A stretch of DNA of 64,000 bases from Catenulispora yoronensis (GTDB taxonomy: Bacteria > Actinomycetota > Actinomycetes > Streptomycetales > Catenulisporaceae): NCBI RefSeq assembly GCF_039531695.1, contig NZ_BAAAQN010000024.1:62001-126000 (forward strand). The letters are read 5' to 3'. Position numbers and translations under genes: made by a program. Below are positions 56,776 to 64,000 of the stretch, one piece after another. The notes under the pieces were generated by a model. It ran no database searches and had not been told where the DNA came from. It was given only the letters and a program-made list of their open reading frames with translations. Each line of letters starts with the position of its first letter. Positions within the stretch are counted from its first letter, which is position 1.

Positions 56776-58293
56776 GTGATCCACCATTCCGGTTCCCGCC
56801 CCGGTGACGGCAGACTCACCCACGAACTAGACCCCCAGGACACCGGACCCCAGGACGCCTGTGGGGTCTTCGGCGTCTGGGCCCCCGGCGAAGAGGTCGC
56901 GAAGCTCGCGTACTTCGGCCTCTACGCGCTCCAGCACCGCGGTCAGGAATCGGCCGGCATCGCGGTCTCCAACGGCAAGCAGATCCTCGTCTACAAGGAC
57001 ATGGGCCTGGTCTCGCAGGTCTTCGACGAGGCCACCCTCCAGTCTCTGCGCGGCTACCTGGCCATCGGGCACGCCCGCTACTCCACCACCGGCTCCTCGG
57101 TGTGGGAGAACGCCCAGCCGACCTTCCGCGCCACCGCGCACGGCGCCGTGGCGCTGGGCCACAACGGCAACCTGACCAACACCGGCGAGCTGGCCCGGCT
57201 GGCCGCCGAGCGGCGCGCGGTGACCGGCGTCACCGACAAGCACGCCATGACCTCCGACACCGGGCTGATGACCGAGCTGCTCGCGTCCTACCCGGACCGC
57301 TCCCTGGAGGACGCGGCCGTGGAGGTGCTCCCGCAGCTGCGCGGCGCCTTCTCCCTGGTGTGGATGGACGAGACCACCCTGTACGCGGCCCGCGACCCGC
57401 AGGGCGTGCGCCCGCTGATGCTGGGCCGGATGGACCGCGGCTGGGTCGTGGCCTCCGAGCAGGCCGCGCTGGACACCGTCGGCGCCGGCTTCATCCGGGA
57501 GATAGAACCCGGGGAGCTGATCGCCGTGGACGAGAACGGCCTGCGGTCCCGCAAGTTCGCCGAGCCCCAGCCCAAGGGCTGCGTGTTCGAGTACGTCTAC
57601 CTGGCCCGCCCGGACGCCACCATCGCCGGCCGCAACGTGCACGCCGCGCGCGTGGAGATGGGCCGCACCCTGGCCCGCGAGGCGCCGGTGGAGGCCGACC
57701 TGGTGATCGCCACCCCGGAGTCCGGGACGCCGGCCGCCATCGGCTTCGCCGAGCAGTCCGGGATCCCGTTCGGCTCGGGCTTCGTGAAGAACGCCTACGT
57801 GGGCCGGACCTTCATCCAGCCCAGCCAGACCCTGCGGCAGCTGGGCGTGCGCCTGAAGCTGAACCCGCTGCGCGAGGTGATCGAGGGCAAGCGGCTGGTC
57901 GTGGTCGACGACTCGATCGTGCGCGGCAACACCCAGCGCGCGGTGCTGAAGATGCTGCGCGAGGCCGGGGCCACCGAGGTCCACCTGCGCATCTCCTCCC
58001 CGCCGGTGAAGTGGCCGTGCTTCTACGGCATCGACTTCGCGACCCGGGCCGAGCTGATCGCCAACGGCCTGAACACCGACGAGATCGCCAAGTCGATAGG
58101 CGCCGACTCGCTGGCCTACATCACCCTCGACGGCATGACCGCCGCCACCGGCCAGTCGGCCGACCGGCTGTGCCGGGCCTGCTTCGACGGGGTCTACCCG
58201 ATCGCCCTCCCCGAGGAGGAGCTGCTGGGCAAGCACCTGCTGGAGATCGCGGTCGATCCGCTGGCCCGCACCGACGCGCTGTCCCGGCCCTAG
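56776..58293 (+). CDS. purF: Amidophosphoribosyltransferase
   Basis: PurF commits PRPP to purine synthesis by making phosphoribosylamine. The 505-residue protein is the Bacillus type: a propeptide of 28 residues precedes catalytic Cys29 (ACGVFG). LQHRGQESAGIA and the PRPP loop VVVDDSIVRGNT are intact. Cys residues in KWPCFYGID and LCRACFDG fit the structural [4Fe-4S] cluster. The GTG start looks leaderless. purM follows after 139 bases. Confidence 0.96.
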   Translation: MIHHSGSRPGDGRLTHELDPQDTGPQDACGVFGVWAPGEEVAKLAYFGLYALQHRGQESAGIAVSNGKQILVYKDMGLVSQVFDEATLQSLRGYLAIGHARYSTTGSSVWENAQPTFRATAHGAVALGHNGNLTNTGELARLAAERRAVTGVTDKHAMTSDTGLMTELLASYPDRSLEDAAVEVLPQLRGAFSLVWMDETTLYAARDPQGVRPLMLGRMDRGWVVASEQAALDTVGAGFIREIEPGELIAVDENGLRSRKFAEPQPKGCVFEYVYLARPDATIAGRNVHAARVEMGRTLAREAPVEADLVIATPESGTPAAIGFAEQSGIPFGSGFVKNAYVGRTFIQPSQTLRQLGVRLKLNPLREVIEGKRLVVVDDSIVRGNTQRAVLKMLREAGATEVHLRISSPPVKWPCFYGIDFATRAELIANGLNTDEIAKSIGADSLAYITLDGMTAATGQSADRLCRACFDGVYPIALPEEELLGKHLLEIAVDPLARTDALSRP

Positions 58294-58432
58294 CCGGCCG
58301 ACCAGCCCGACCAGCCCGGCCAGTCCGACCGACCAGCCGGACAGCGGGACAGACCGCCGCCTTCCGACGCCGACCCCGCCGACGACCCCGCCGACGCCGA
58401 GAGCCGACGCCGACAGATCTGAGGAAACGCAC

Positions 58433-59521
58433 ATGTCTGGAGCCACGTACGCCGCCTCCGGCGTCGACATCGAGGCCGGCGACCGCGCGGTCGAGCTGAT
58501 GAAGGAGTGGGTCGCCAAGACCCGCCGCCCGGAGGTGCTCGGCGGCATCGGCGGGTTCGCCGGCCTGTTCGACGCCTCGGCGCTGAAGGCGTACGACCGG
58601 CCGCTGCTGGCCACCTCCACCGACGGCGTCGGCACCAAGGTCGCGATCGCGCAGCGGATGGACCGGCACGACACCATCGGCCGGGACCTGGTCGGCATGG
58701 TGGTGGACGACCTGGTGGTGTGCGGGGCCGAGCCGCTGTTCATGACCGACTACATCGCCACCGGCAAGGTGGTGCCCGAGGTGGTCGCCGGGATCGTCAA
58801 GGGCATCGCCGAGGGCTGCGTGCTCGCCGGGTGCGCGCTGGTCGGCGGGGAGACCGCGGAGCACCCGGGCCTGCTCGCGCCTGGGGAGTACGACGTGGCC
58901 GGGGCCGGCACCGGCGTGGTCGAGGCCGAGAAGGTGCTCGGCGCCGACCGGGTCCGGGCCGGCGACGTGCTGGTCGCCATGGCCTCCTCCGGCGCCCACT
59001 CCAACGGCTACTCGCTGCTGCGGCACGTGTTCTTCGAAGTGGCCGGCTGGGAGCTGGACCGGGAGGTGCCGGAGTTCGGGCGCACCCTGGGCGAGGAGCT
59101 GCTGGAGCCGACCCGGATCTACTCGCTGGACTGCCTGGCGCTGATCGCCGCGGCCGAGGTGCACGCGTTCTCGCACATTACCGGCGGCGGCGTGGCGGCG
59201 AACATCGCCCGGATCGTCCCGGCCGGGCTGGAGGCGCGGCTGGACCGCGGCACCTGGACCCCGCCGGCGGTGTTCGGGACGGTGGGCGCGCTCGGCGGCG
59301 TGGCCACGCTGGAGCTGGAGAAGACGCTGAACATGGGCGTCGGCATGGTCGCGGTGGTGCCGGCCGAGTCGGTCGACCCCCTCCTGCGGGTGCTCGGCGA
59401 GCGCGGGCTGCCCGGGTGGGTCTGCGGCGAGGTGGTGGCCGCGGCGCCCGGGAGCACGACGGTCGGCGGTGCCAAGGGCGGCGACGGCGCAGCCTCGCTG
59501 CACGGCGAGTACGCGAAGTAG
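58433..59521 (+). CDS. purM: Phosphoribosylformylglycinamidine cyclo-ligase (AIR synthetase)
   Basis: PurM closes the imidazole ring of AIR from FGAM with ATP. The 362-residue protein shows LATSTDGVGTKVAIA, DLVVCGAEPLFMTDYIATG, GGETAEHPG, SGAHSNGYSL and SHITGGGVAANI. The ATG at 58433 has TGAGGAAA upstream. The 139-base purF-purM gap is Pro/Asp/Arg-codon-like, GC-rich and shows no gene. It completes the step after PurSQL. Confidence 0.96.
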   Translation: MSGATYAASGVDIEAGDRAVELMKEWVAKTRRPEVLGGIGGFAGLFDASALKAYDRPLLATSTDGVGTKVAIAQRMDRHDTIGRDLVGMVVDDLVVCGAEPLFMTDYIATGKVVPEVVAGIVKGIAEGCVLAGCALVGGETAEHPGLLAPGEYDVAGAGTGVVEAEKVLGADRVRAGDVLVAMASSGAHSNGYSLLRHVFFEVAGWELDREVPEFGRTLGEELLEPTRIYSLDCLALIAAAEVHAFSHITGGGVAANIARIVPAGLEARLDRGTWTPPAVFGTVGALGGVATLELEKTLNMGVGMVAVVPAESVDPLLRVLGERGLPGWVCGEVVAAAPGSTTVGGAKGGDGAASLHGEYAK

Positions 59522-59584
59522 TTCTTCCCGCACGGTCCGTGCAGGGCTCGCGGGCCCCGCACGATTCCGGGTAAGCACGGATGG

Positions 59585-59614
59585 CGCCCCGGCGGTCCCA
59601 GGACCGTCGGGGCG
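59585..59614 (+). terminator. Strong hairpin downstream of purM
   Basis: CGCCCCGGCGGTCC (59585-59598) pairs with GGACCGTCGGGGCG (59601-59614), 14 bp with one G-U pair and a 2-base loop. There is no T-run, but stability suggests a terminator or mRNA 3' end. Confidence 0.55.
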
Positions 59615-59707
59615 TGCCGCTTCGCCGACGCGCTCCGACGTCGGTCCTTCCCAGCCGCCCCACGCGTGTCATCCGTGTCTTCCGTGACAGGCGTGGGTGC
59701 GTGACGA

Positions 59708-59733
59708 AGGCCCGCCCCTTGCGGGACGGGCCT
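59708..59733 (-). terminator. Hairpin downstream of the DUF3073 gene
   Basis: AGGCCCG (59708-59714) pairs with CGGGCCT (59727-59733), extended by inner C-G pairs. On the minus strand it is followed by TCGTC. It lies 33 bases past the DUF3073 stop. Confidence 0.5.
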
Positions 59734-59765
59734 ACTCAACCGGTGCTTGGTGGCCCGGTCCAGCC

Positions 59766-60044
59766 TCAACCGCGACGGTGGTGACTGCGGTGGGAACCGC
59801 CGTCGTCCTCGCTGTCGTAGTCGTCGTCATCGTCGCCATAGTCGGCGTACTTCGCGTACAGCTCGTCGTCGTCCGCGTCGTCGTCGTCCTGCTGCGACGG
59901 TGGCTCGGCGGTATGCCCGTTGGACGTGTGTGTCCCGTCTTTTTGCAGCTCACGCTGAAGCTGCGCAAGATCGGTCCCCACGTCGCGATACTTCAGGTCT
60001 CGGGCGACCCGCGTCTGCTTGGCCTTGGCCCGGCCGCGCCCCAT
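59766..60044 (-). CDS. DUF3073 protein
   Basis: A 92-residue actinobacterial protein. The basic start MGRGRAKAKQTRVARDLKY is the DUF3073 signature; the rest is acidic and disordered (DDDDADDDELYAKYADYG), ending in a His/Arg tail. GAGGGGG lies eight bases before the ATG. It is always near purM and bldC in Streptomyces-like genomes as I recall, but its function is unknown. The charge split suggests nucleic-acid or ribosome contact (inference). Confidence 0.88.
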   Translation of the reverse strand: MGRGRAKAKQTRVARDLKYRDVGTDLAQLQRELQKDGTHTSNGHTAEPPSQQDDDDADDDELYAKYADYGDDDDDYDSEDDGGSHRSHHRRG

Positions 60045-60284
60045 TGGCTCGACCCCCTCAACGATCGGGGCTGGTCTGCCCCTGCTCCGGTCACACGGTC
60101 AGTCGTGAGAATTTCACGGTACCTGTTTTCCCAACCGATCGGTACGAGCCATACGGCTGATCGGCACGAACAGGTGTAGCCGACCGCGTTACTCGGGTGT
60201 CACAGGCACGACCCCACGATAGCGCTTATACCCGCATCGATGCCACGCGCCACCGGGGGGAGCTCCGCGGCGTCTCCGGAAAAT

Positions 60285-61373
60285 CTACGGGAGGTACACG
60301 CCGCGCAAGCGGCCGACATCCCGCATCCGGCGCTCGGCGAGCCGGTCGGCGGCCACCGACGGGGGCACTCCCTCCTCCGCTGCCAGGGCATAGATGCGCC
60401 GGGTGGTGTCGAAGATGCCCGACGCCCGCCGCTTGGCGCGCTCGAAATCGAAGCCGTTGATCTCGTCCGCGACTTGGATCACACCGCCGGAGTTCACCAG
60501 ATAATCGGGCGCGTAGAGGATCCCGCGCGCCTCCAGTTGCTTCTCCACACCGGGGTGAGCCAGTTGGTTGTTGGCCGCCCCGCAGACGATTTTGGCGGTG
60601 AGCGCGGCGACGGTGGTGTCGTCCAGGGCTCCGCCGAGGGCGCACGGCGCGTAGACGTCCATCTCCGAGGCCACCAGCTCCTCGGTGGAGGAGGCGATGT
60701 CGACCTGTGCGTAGTTGTCCCGCAGCCACTGCACAGCGCCCTCGTAGGGGTCGGTGGCGACGATCGACGCGCCGTCCTCGATGAGGTGGCCGACCAGGTA
60801 CCGGCCGACCTTGCCGACGCCGGAGATGCCGACCCGCTTGCCGGCCAGCGACGGGGCGCCCCAGAGGTACTCGGCGGAGGCGCGCATGCCCTGGAAGACG
60901 CCGTAGGCGGTGAGGACGGAGGAGTCCCCGGCGCCGCCGGCCTCCACCGACCGGCCGGTGACGAACTTCGACTCGCGCGCGACGACGTCCATGTCCTGCA
61001 CATAGGTGCCGACATCGCAGGCGGTGTAGTAGCGGCCGTTGAGGGACTCCACGAAACGGCCGTAGGCGCGCAGCAGCGCCTCGGACTTCAGCTCGCTCGG
61101 GTCGCCGATGATGACGGCCTTGCCGCCGCCGAGGTCCAGCCCGGCGAGGGCGTTCTTGTAAGACATGCCGCGCGAGAGGCGCAGGACGTCGGTGAGGGCT
61201 TCGCGCTCGGTGGCGTACGGGAAGAACCGGGTGCCGCCGAGTCCGGGGCCGAGGAGGGTGTTGTGCACCGCGATGATGGCCTTGAGGCCGGTCTCCTCGT
61301 CACGGCAGTAGACAACCTGCTCGTGGTCGTGGGCGAATACCTCGCTGACGTCGTTGTCAGTCTTGTCGGACAC
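60285..61373 (-). CDS. vdh: Valine (Glu/Leu/Phe/Val-family) dehydrogenase
   Basis: A 362-residue NAD-dependent amino acid dehydrogenase that deaminates branched-chain amino acids to 2-oxo acids, feeding acyl-CoA precursors. The catalytic Lys is in LDLGGGKAVI; the Rossmann loop is GISGVGKVGRYLVG; GAANNQLAHP and APDYLVNSGGVI follow. GTG 61373 is chosen because AGGAG lies seven bases upstream and the family start follows. Position between DUF3073 and the gene before bldC matches Streptomyces vdh as I recall. Leucine dehydrogenase activity is the main alternative. Confidence 0.9.
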   Translation of the reverse strand: MSDKTDNDVSEVFAHDHEQVVYCRDEETGLKAIIAVHNTLLGPGLGGTRFFPYATEREALTDVLRLSRGMSYKNALAGLDLGGGKAVIIGDPSELKSEALLRAYGRFVESLNGRYYTACDVGTYVQDMDVVARESKFVTGRSVEAGGAGDSSVLTAYGVFQGMRASAEYLWGAPSLAGKRVGISGVGKVGRYLVGHLIEDGASIVATDPYEGAVQWLRDNYAQVDIASSTEELVASEMDVYAPCALGGALDDTTVAALTAKIVCGAANNQLAHPGVEKQLEARGILYAPDYLVNSGGVIQVADEINGFDFERAKRRASGIFDTTRRIYALAAEEGVPPSVAADRLAERRMRDVGRLRGVYLP

Positions 61374-61747
61374 TGCGTTGCTCCTGATGGTGACTGGTGG
61401 TCGGGGAGACTTGCTGTGATTGCGCGCGCACGCTCGCCGGCTGTGGGCGGTTCGAGGATCGCCCGAGATCCACCCCTGTGCCTGGAGCGCGCATGGAGGA
61501 AGCCTATTCCGTGGGTGGGCTTGTCGGGGGTGGCGCCGAGGAGGTCGGGTATTGGTGCTGGTGGGGCGGGGTGGACGACGGCGCGGCGGTCGGGCCGGCG
61601 TCTCATATCGTGGACTTTTGGGGTCCACCGGGGTGGTGCGGTGCGCGCTGGCACTCCGCGCGGCGGCCCCGCGCGACCCCTGGCGGTTGACCGCCATAGG
61701 GCGCACTATCCGGCGCATACCGCCCTCATTGGTGAGAGCATCTCTAC
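61374..61747. other. 374-base divergent control region between vdh and the 61748 gene
   Basis: No gene seen. It holds the vdh ribosome-binding site, a dyad GTGGAC-7-GTCCAC at 61610-61628, and a 16-bp palindrome TGGCGGTTGACCGCCA at 61681-61696 that contains a -35-like TTGACC. No convincing -10 lies at 17 bp from it. Confidence 0.5.
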
Positions 61748-62614
61748 GTGCGCGCATCCCCTGGCGGCGCGATCCCGGCGCCATACATGGCATATCTGCG
61801 GGTCTACGAGCCGCTGGCCGCTTTCCCCGCCGGCGAGCGGACCGCGTGGGAGGGGTGGCTGGGGCGCAATCCCGACGGCGCGTCCCTGGCGCACGAACAA
61901 GCCCTGGCGCTGCGCGCGCTGATCGCGGTTCCGCCGATCGCCGTACCGGAGAACGAGGAGCGCGTCGCCTATGTGATGCGCGCGGGTGAAGCGACGCTCT
62001 TATGTCCGTGGCAGTCACGCCTACGCTCCTGGCTCGCCCTGACCGAGCTGCGCGCCGTCCACGGAGACGGCGGAGTGCGGCTCTATTGGCCGCAGGCCGT
62101 ACTGGACCGCGCCGACAGTGATTACGACCGGTGGTGGGCCGAGGACCCAGAGGCGTTGCCGCACATTCTGACGTCGTCGTGGCAGATCCCCATCCGCTGG
62201 CTGGTGCTGTTCGGACAGGAGGACGGCGTGGCTGGGGAGGGTCACTCGCTCGTCTTTAGGACAGCCATGAGTTCGGCCCGGAAGCGGTGTGCAAGAGGAC
62301 TGCGGGTGCTCAAGCGGTCGCTGGGGGCGGGGCCCTTGGTGGAGGCCGTGGAGACGCTGGGGATGTGGCTGGAGGAGTTCCATCCGCTCTCCATCGTCGA
62401 ACTTGACTATGGGGGGCTCATGGGACTGCTCGTGGCGCAGGGTGCTGTAGGGGCGGAGGAGCGCGAAGGGGGAGTCGTCATGGACTGCTCGGTGCGCTAT
62501 GTCGCGGAGGGCCTCGCCGCGCTGGCGGAGGGTGACGACGCGGCTGTCACCTCCGCTTATCTCCGGTATCGGGTGAAGTGGGACGCTGTGCGCCTGCTGG
62601 CGCGCGCGAACTGA
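61748..62614 (+). CDS. Conserved hypothetical protein between vdh and bldC
   Basis: A 288-residue soluble protein. It begins near MAYLRVYEPLAAFP and has WQSRLRSWLALTEL, VRLYWPQAVLDRADSDYDRWWAE, ILTSSWQIPIRWLVLF and a C-terminal helix around YLRYRVKWDAVRLL. The same position in Streptomyces holds a conserved hypothetical, so it is probably orthologous. The GTG 61748 has GAGAG ten bases upstream; ATG 61787 is the alternative. No domain or function is recognised. Confidence 0.75.
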   Translation: MRASPGGAIPAPYMAYLRVYEPLAAFPAGERTAWEGWLGRNPDGASLAHEQALALRALIAVPPIAVPENEERVAYVMRAGEATLLCPWQSRLRSWLALTELRAVHGDGGVRLYWPQAVLDRADSDYDRWWAEDPEALPHILTSSWQIPIRWLVLFGQEDGVAGEGHSLVFRTAMSSARKRCARGLRVLKRSLGAGPLVEAVETLGMWLEEFHPLSIVELDYGGLMGLLVAQGAVGAEEREGGVVMDCSVRYVAEGLAALAEGDDAAVTSAYLRYRVKWDAVRLLARAN

Positions 62615-63010
62615 AGCCCGAACTGACGGTCGAACCCACTCGTGTGATCAGGGGTCTTCCGTGACGGGGTGCGAGCATGCCAAGATCATCCGCAGGGGTC
62701 GAACCCGGACACCGGGGGGTGAAGCAACCGCCTGACGCAGTCCTCGATCGACACAGCGTTACGAGGGTGAAGCTGTCCGTATATCGGCCCCTACGTCCGG
62801 GGTCGGCCGGTGCGGGTTTTGTGTATCGATTTCATAGATATCGCCCACGGCGCCGGTCGGATGGTGTACTTGTACTGTGAACGACAAGCCGTTCGTCCTA
62901 TAACCGACACGGCCGCACGGTCTTCCCGGGACCGGGCAAGCGAGGCTATCGGGGAGGGTCCACGAGAAATCGGGCGCGCTGGGCGCCCGTTTCCGTCAGG
63001 AGGAGTCCAT
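62615..63010 (+). promoter_or_regulatory. 396-base bldC upstream region
   Basis: No gene seen. The segment 62815-62885 is unusually AT-rich for this DNA (GTGTATCGATTTCATAGATA, GTACTTGTAC) and is the likeliest promoter and BldC-binding area. A TACTGT (62873-62878) could be a -10. The leader would be more than 100 bases and ends in a hairpin beside the ribosome-binding site. Confidence 0.45.
62965..63005 (+). promoter_or_regulatory. Leader hairpin and ribosome-binding site of bldC
   Basis: CGGGCGC (62971-62977) pairs with GCGCCCG (62983-62989), extended by GAAA/TTTC, with a 5-base loop and a short T-run after it. The strong AGGAGGAG site (62998-63005) starts four bases later, five bases before the ATG. 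The element looks like an attenuator or translation-control hairpin. Confidence 0.5.
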
Positions 63011-63214
63011 ATGACCGCACGTACGCCGGACGCTGAGCCTCTGCTCACGCCCGCCGAGGTCGCCACGATGTTCCGCGTCGACCCCAAGACGGTCACGCGC
63101 TGGGCCAAGGCCGGCAAGCTGACCTCTATCCGCACGCTGGGGGGGCACCGCCGTTACCGCGAGCAGGAGGTGCGCGCTCTGCTGAACGGTATCCCGCCGC
63201 AGCGTGAGGGCTGA
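63011..63214 (+). CDS. bldC: MerR-like developmental regulator BldC
   Basis: A 67-residue protein that is almost only a MerR-type winged helix-turn-helix: LLTPAEVATMFRVDPKTVTR, WAKAGKLTSIRTLGGHRRYR. It matches the size and sequence of Streptomyces BldC, which lacks the MerR effector domain, binds AT-rich direct repeats cooperatively and delays sporulation. The position after vdh and a hypothetical gene agrees. AGGAGGAG lies five bases before the ATG. Confidence 0.95.
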   Translation: MTARTPDAEPLLTPAEVATMFRVDPKTVTRWAKAGKLTSIRTLGGHRRYREQEVRALLNGIPPQREG

Positions 63215-63364
63215 GCCGCCCAGGGGTTCTCGTTGTAATACCCAACGGGGGGCCGACGGGCGACGCGACAGGGGACGGGTCCCTTGGAACGTCGAGGTTT
63301 AGTCCCACCGCGCGTGGCGCCATCGCCCCGAACTCCCGCTGGCGTCCACGCTTAGGAAAAACGT

Positions 63365-63400
63365 AACGCCCGCCACCAGGGTCTCCCAGTGGCGGGCGTT
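63365..63400. terminator. Bidirectional terminator between bldC and the chitinase
   Basis: A perfect 12-bp stem: AACGCCCGCCAC (63365-63376) with GTGGCGGGCGTT (63389-63400), 12-base loop. The minus strand continues into ACGTTTTTCC, a good T-run; the plus side has only GTCGTGCTT. It lies 150 bases after bldC. Confidence 0.75.
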
Positions 63401-63672
63401 GTCGTGCTTCGTATTAGTGAGTGTGAGTATAGCCGTACGGAGTCGCTGTGTTCCAGAGCGTGGCGGCGGAGGTATTGGTCGGCGGTCGGTGGACAGGGCG
63501 GCTCTGGGATGCCTCGGGGATGCCTCTGGGGCGGGCTCCGGGGCGCCTACGGGCCGTCCGGCCGTAGCAGGGCTCTGTGACGCCCTGCGGGTGTCGCCGG
63601 TACATGTTCCCGCCCCAGCCCTTCCGGAGCCCCGGCATCGGCCCTGAGGCCGGTCTGGCGGCCCCATGAGGA

Positions 63673-63701
63673 AGGCCGGGCCCGCACAGCGAACCCGGCC
63701 T
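63673..63701 (-). terminator. Hairpin downstream of the chitinase
   Basis: AGGCCGGG (63673-63680) pairs with CCCGGCCT (63694-63701); on the minus strand TCCTC follows. It lies 26 bases past the stop of the GH18 gene. Confidence 0.5.
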
Positions 63702-63727
63702 CCCGCTTCGGGGCTCCCAAGGGGGGA

Positions 63728-64000
63728 TCAACCGACAAAAGCCCCGAAGGTGTGCGAGAAGTCGTACGGACCCTGCTGGATCGAGGAGCAGGTGGGGGTG
63801 GCCCACGCAGACGCTCCCGCACACACCTTGTCCCGCGTCAGCGACCACATCCCCAAACGGCCGATGTGGTGCAGCGCGGCGAACTCTTCAACTACCTGGG
63901 CATCCGCGACCTGGAAGACCTCGTCGGCGGTGTCGTTCGCGCCGATCATCGGCGTGATGCCCACCATCGCCCACAGCTGGGCGTCGGTCGCGTCCGAGTA
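63728..64000 (-). CDS. Glycoside hydrolase family 18 chitinase, C-terminal end (5' end outside window)
   Basis: The last 90 residues of a secreted chitinase-like protein; the frame is open to the window edge. AMVGITPMIGANDTADEVF, then LGMWSLTRDKVCAGAS and a final CSSIQQGPYDFSHTFGAF, match the C-terminus of Streptomyces GH18 exochitinases: the Trp in MWS closes the substrate site and the two Cys form a disulfide. Catalytic DxxDxDxE lies outside. It faces bldC convergently across a terminator. Confidence 0.8.
   Translation of the reverse strand, partial: YSDATDAQLWAMVGITPMIGANDTADEVFQVADAQVVEEFAALHHIGRLGMWSLTRDKVCAGASAWATPTCSSIQQGPYDFSHTFGAFVG

Larger units (their letters stand above)
63215..63727. 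other. 513-base intergenic region after bldC
   Basis: No supported gene. Codon-like frames here are antisense or low-complexity. It contains a strong bidirectional hairpin at 63365-63400 and the chitinase terminator at 63673-63701. Confidence 0.5.

Noticed and set aside
61397..61690. Small plus-strand Cys/Trp-containing frame in the vdh upstream region
   Set aside because: It has no ribosome-binding site or conserved-looking core, and its span is occupied by the vdh control region and dyads.
63414..63848. Minus-strand 144-residue protein downstream of the chitinase
   Set aside because: It overlaps the chitinase in another frame and crosses its terminator; Arg/Pro-rich with no domain.

Overview
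The window is very GC-rich, densely coded DNA from a filamentous-type actinobacterium. The right half follows the gene order I recall from Streptomyces: purD, an M48-like membrane protein, purC, purS-purQ-purL, a sterol-carrier/maleylpyruvate-isomerase-type gene, purF, purM, a DUF3073 gene, valine dehydrogenase, a conserved hypothetical and bldC. Three secreted proteins with cell-wall-binding-2 repeats, plus purA and purB sitting in the same region, differ from typical Streptomyces and recall Catenulispora-type actinomycetes. The genus is an inference. No rRNA, tRNA, insertion sequence or CRISPR array was seen.

Layout. (1) 1-9370: the 3' end of serS, a secreted PKD/CWB2 protein, then a histidine-degradation block. 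hutU, an M20 amidohydrolase, hutF and hutI form a tight leftward operon, with hutH divergent. (2) 9388-15027: an ECF sigma factor with a membrane-anchored two-domain sensor, a small membrane protein, an ArsR-type regulator with an MFS exporter behind a clear double-dyad operator, and an RpiR regulator. (3) 15151-20886: a membrane Fe-S reductase, an adhesin-like anchored protein, a 41-residue microprotein, a zinc-ribbon protein and an XRE/DUF397/DUF397 cassette ending in a 16-bp tandem array. (4) 21145-27865: a two-gene HSP90-TPR module and a second ECF sigma/membrane partner pair. (5) 28073-36904: purA, a class III aminotransferase, a second CWB2 protein, a MarR-isochorismatase-hypothetical operon and divergent purD. 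(6) 37049-43760: the degenerate M48-like protein, a DoxX-Rieske fusion, a Cys/His-rich exported protein, a third ECF sigma factor whose membrane partner is frameshifted, and an SDR remnant. (7) 43814-50915: purB, a parS-like site, purC, a TDT transporter and purSQL. (8) 51014-56704: a third CWB2 protein, a leftward operon of WXG-like, NlpC/P60 and ART/HEAT-like proteins, and an MDMPI-family enzyme. (9) 56776-64000: purF, purM, DUF3073, vdh, a conserved hypothetical, bldC and the 3' end of a GH18 chitinase.

Together these form a mostly chromosomal-core segment for de novo purine synthesis (PurA, B, C, D, F, L, M, Q, S), histidine and valine catabolism, and developmental control (BldC). Lineage-specific cell-surface and signalling genes are interspersed. 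Many genes appear to be transcribed without a leader: a TANNNT -10 hexamer lies only 6-7 bases before the start codon.
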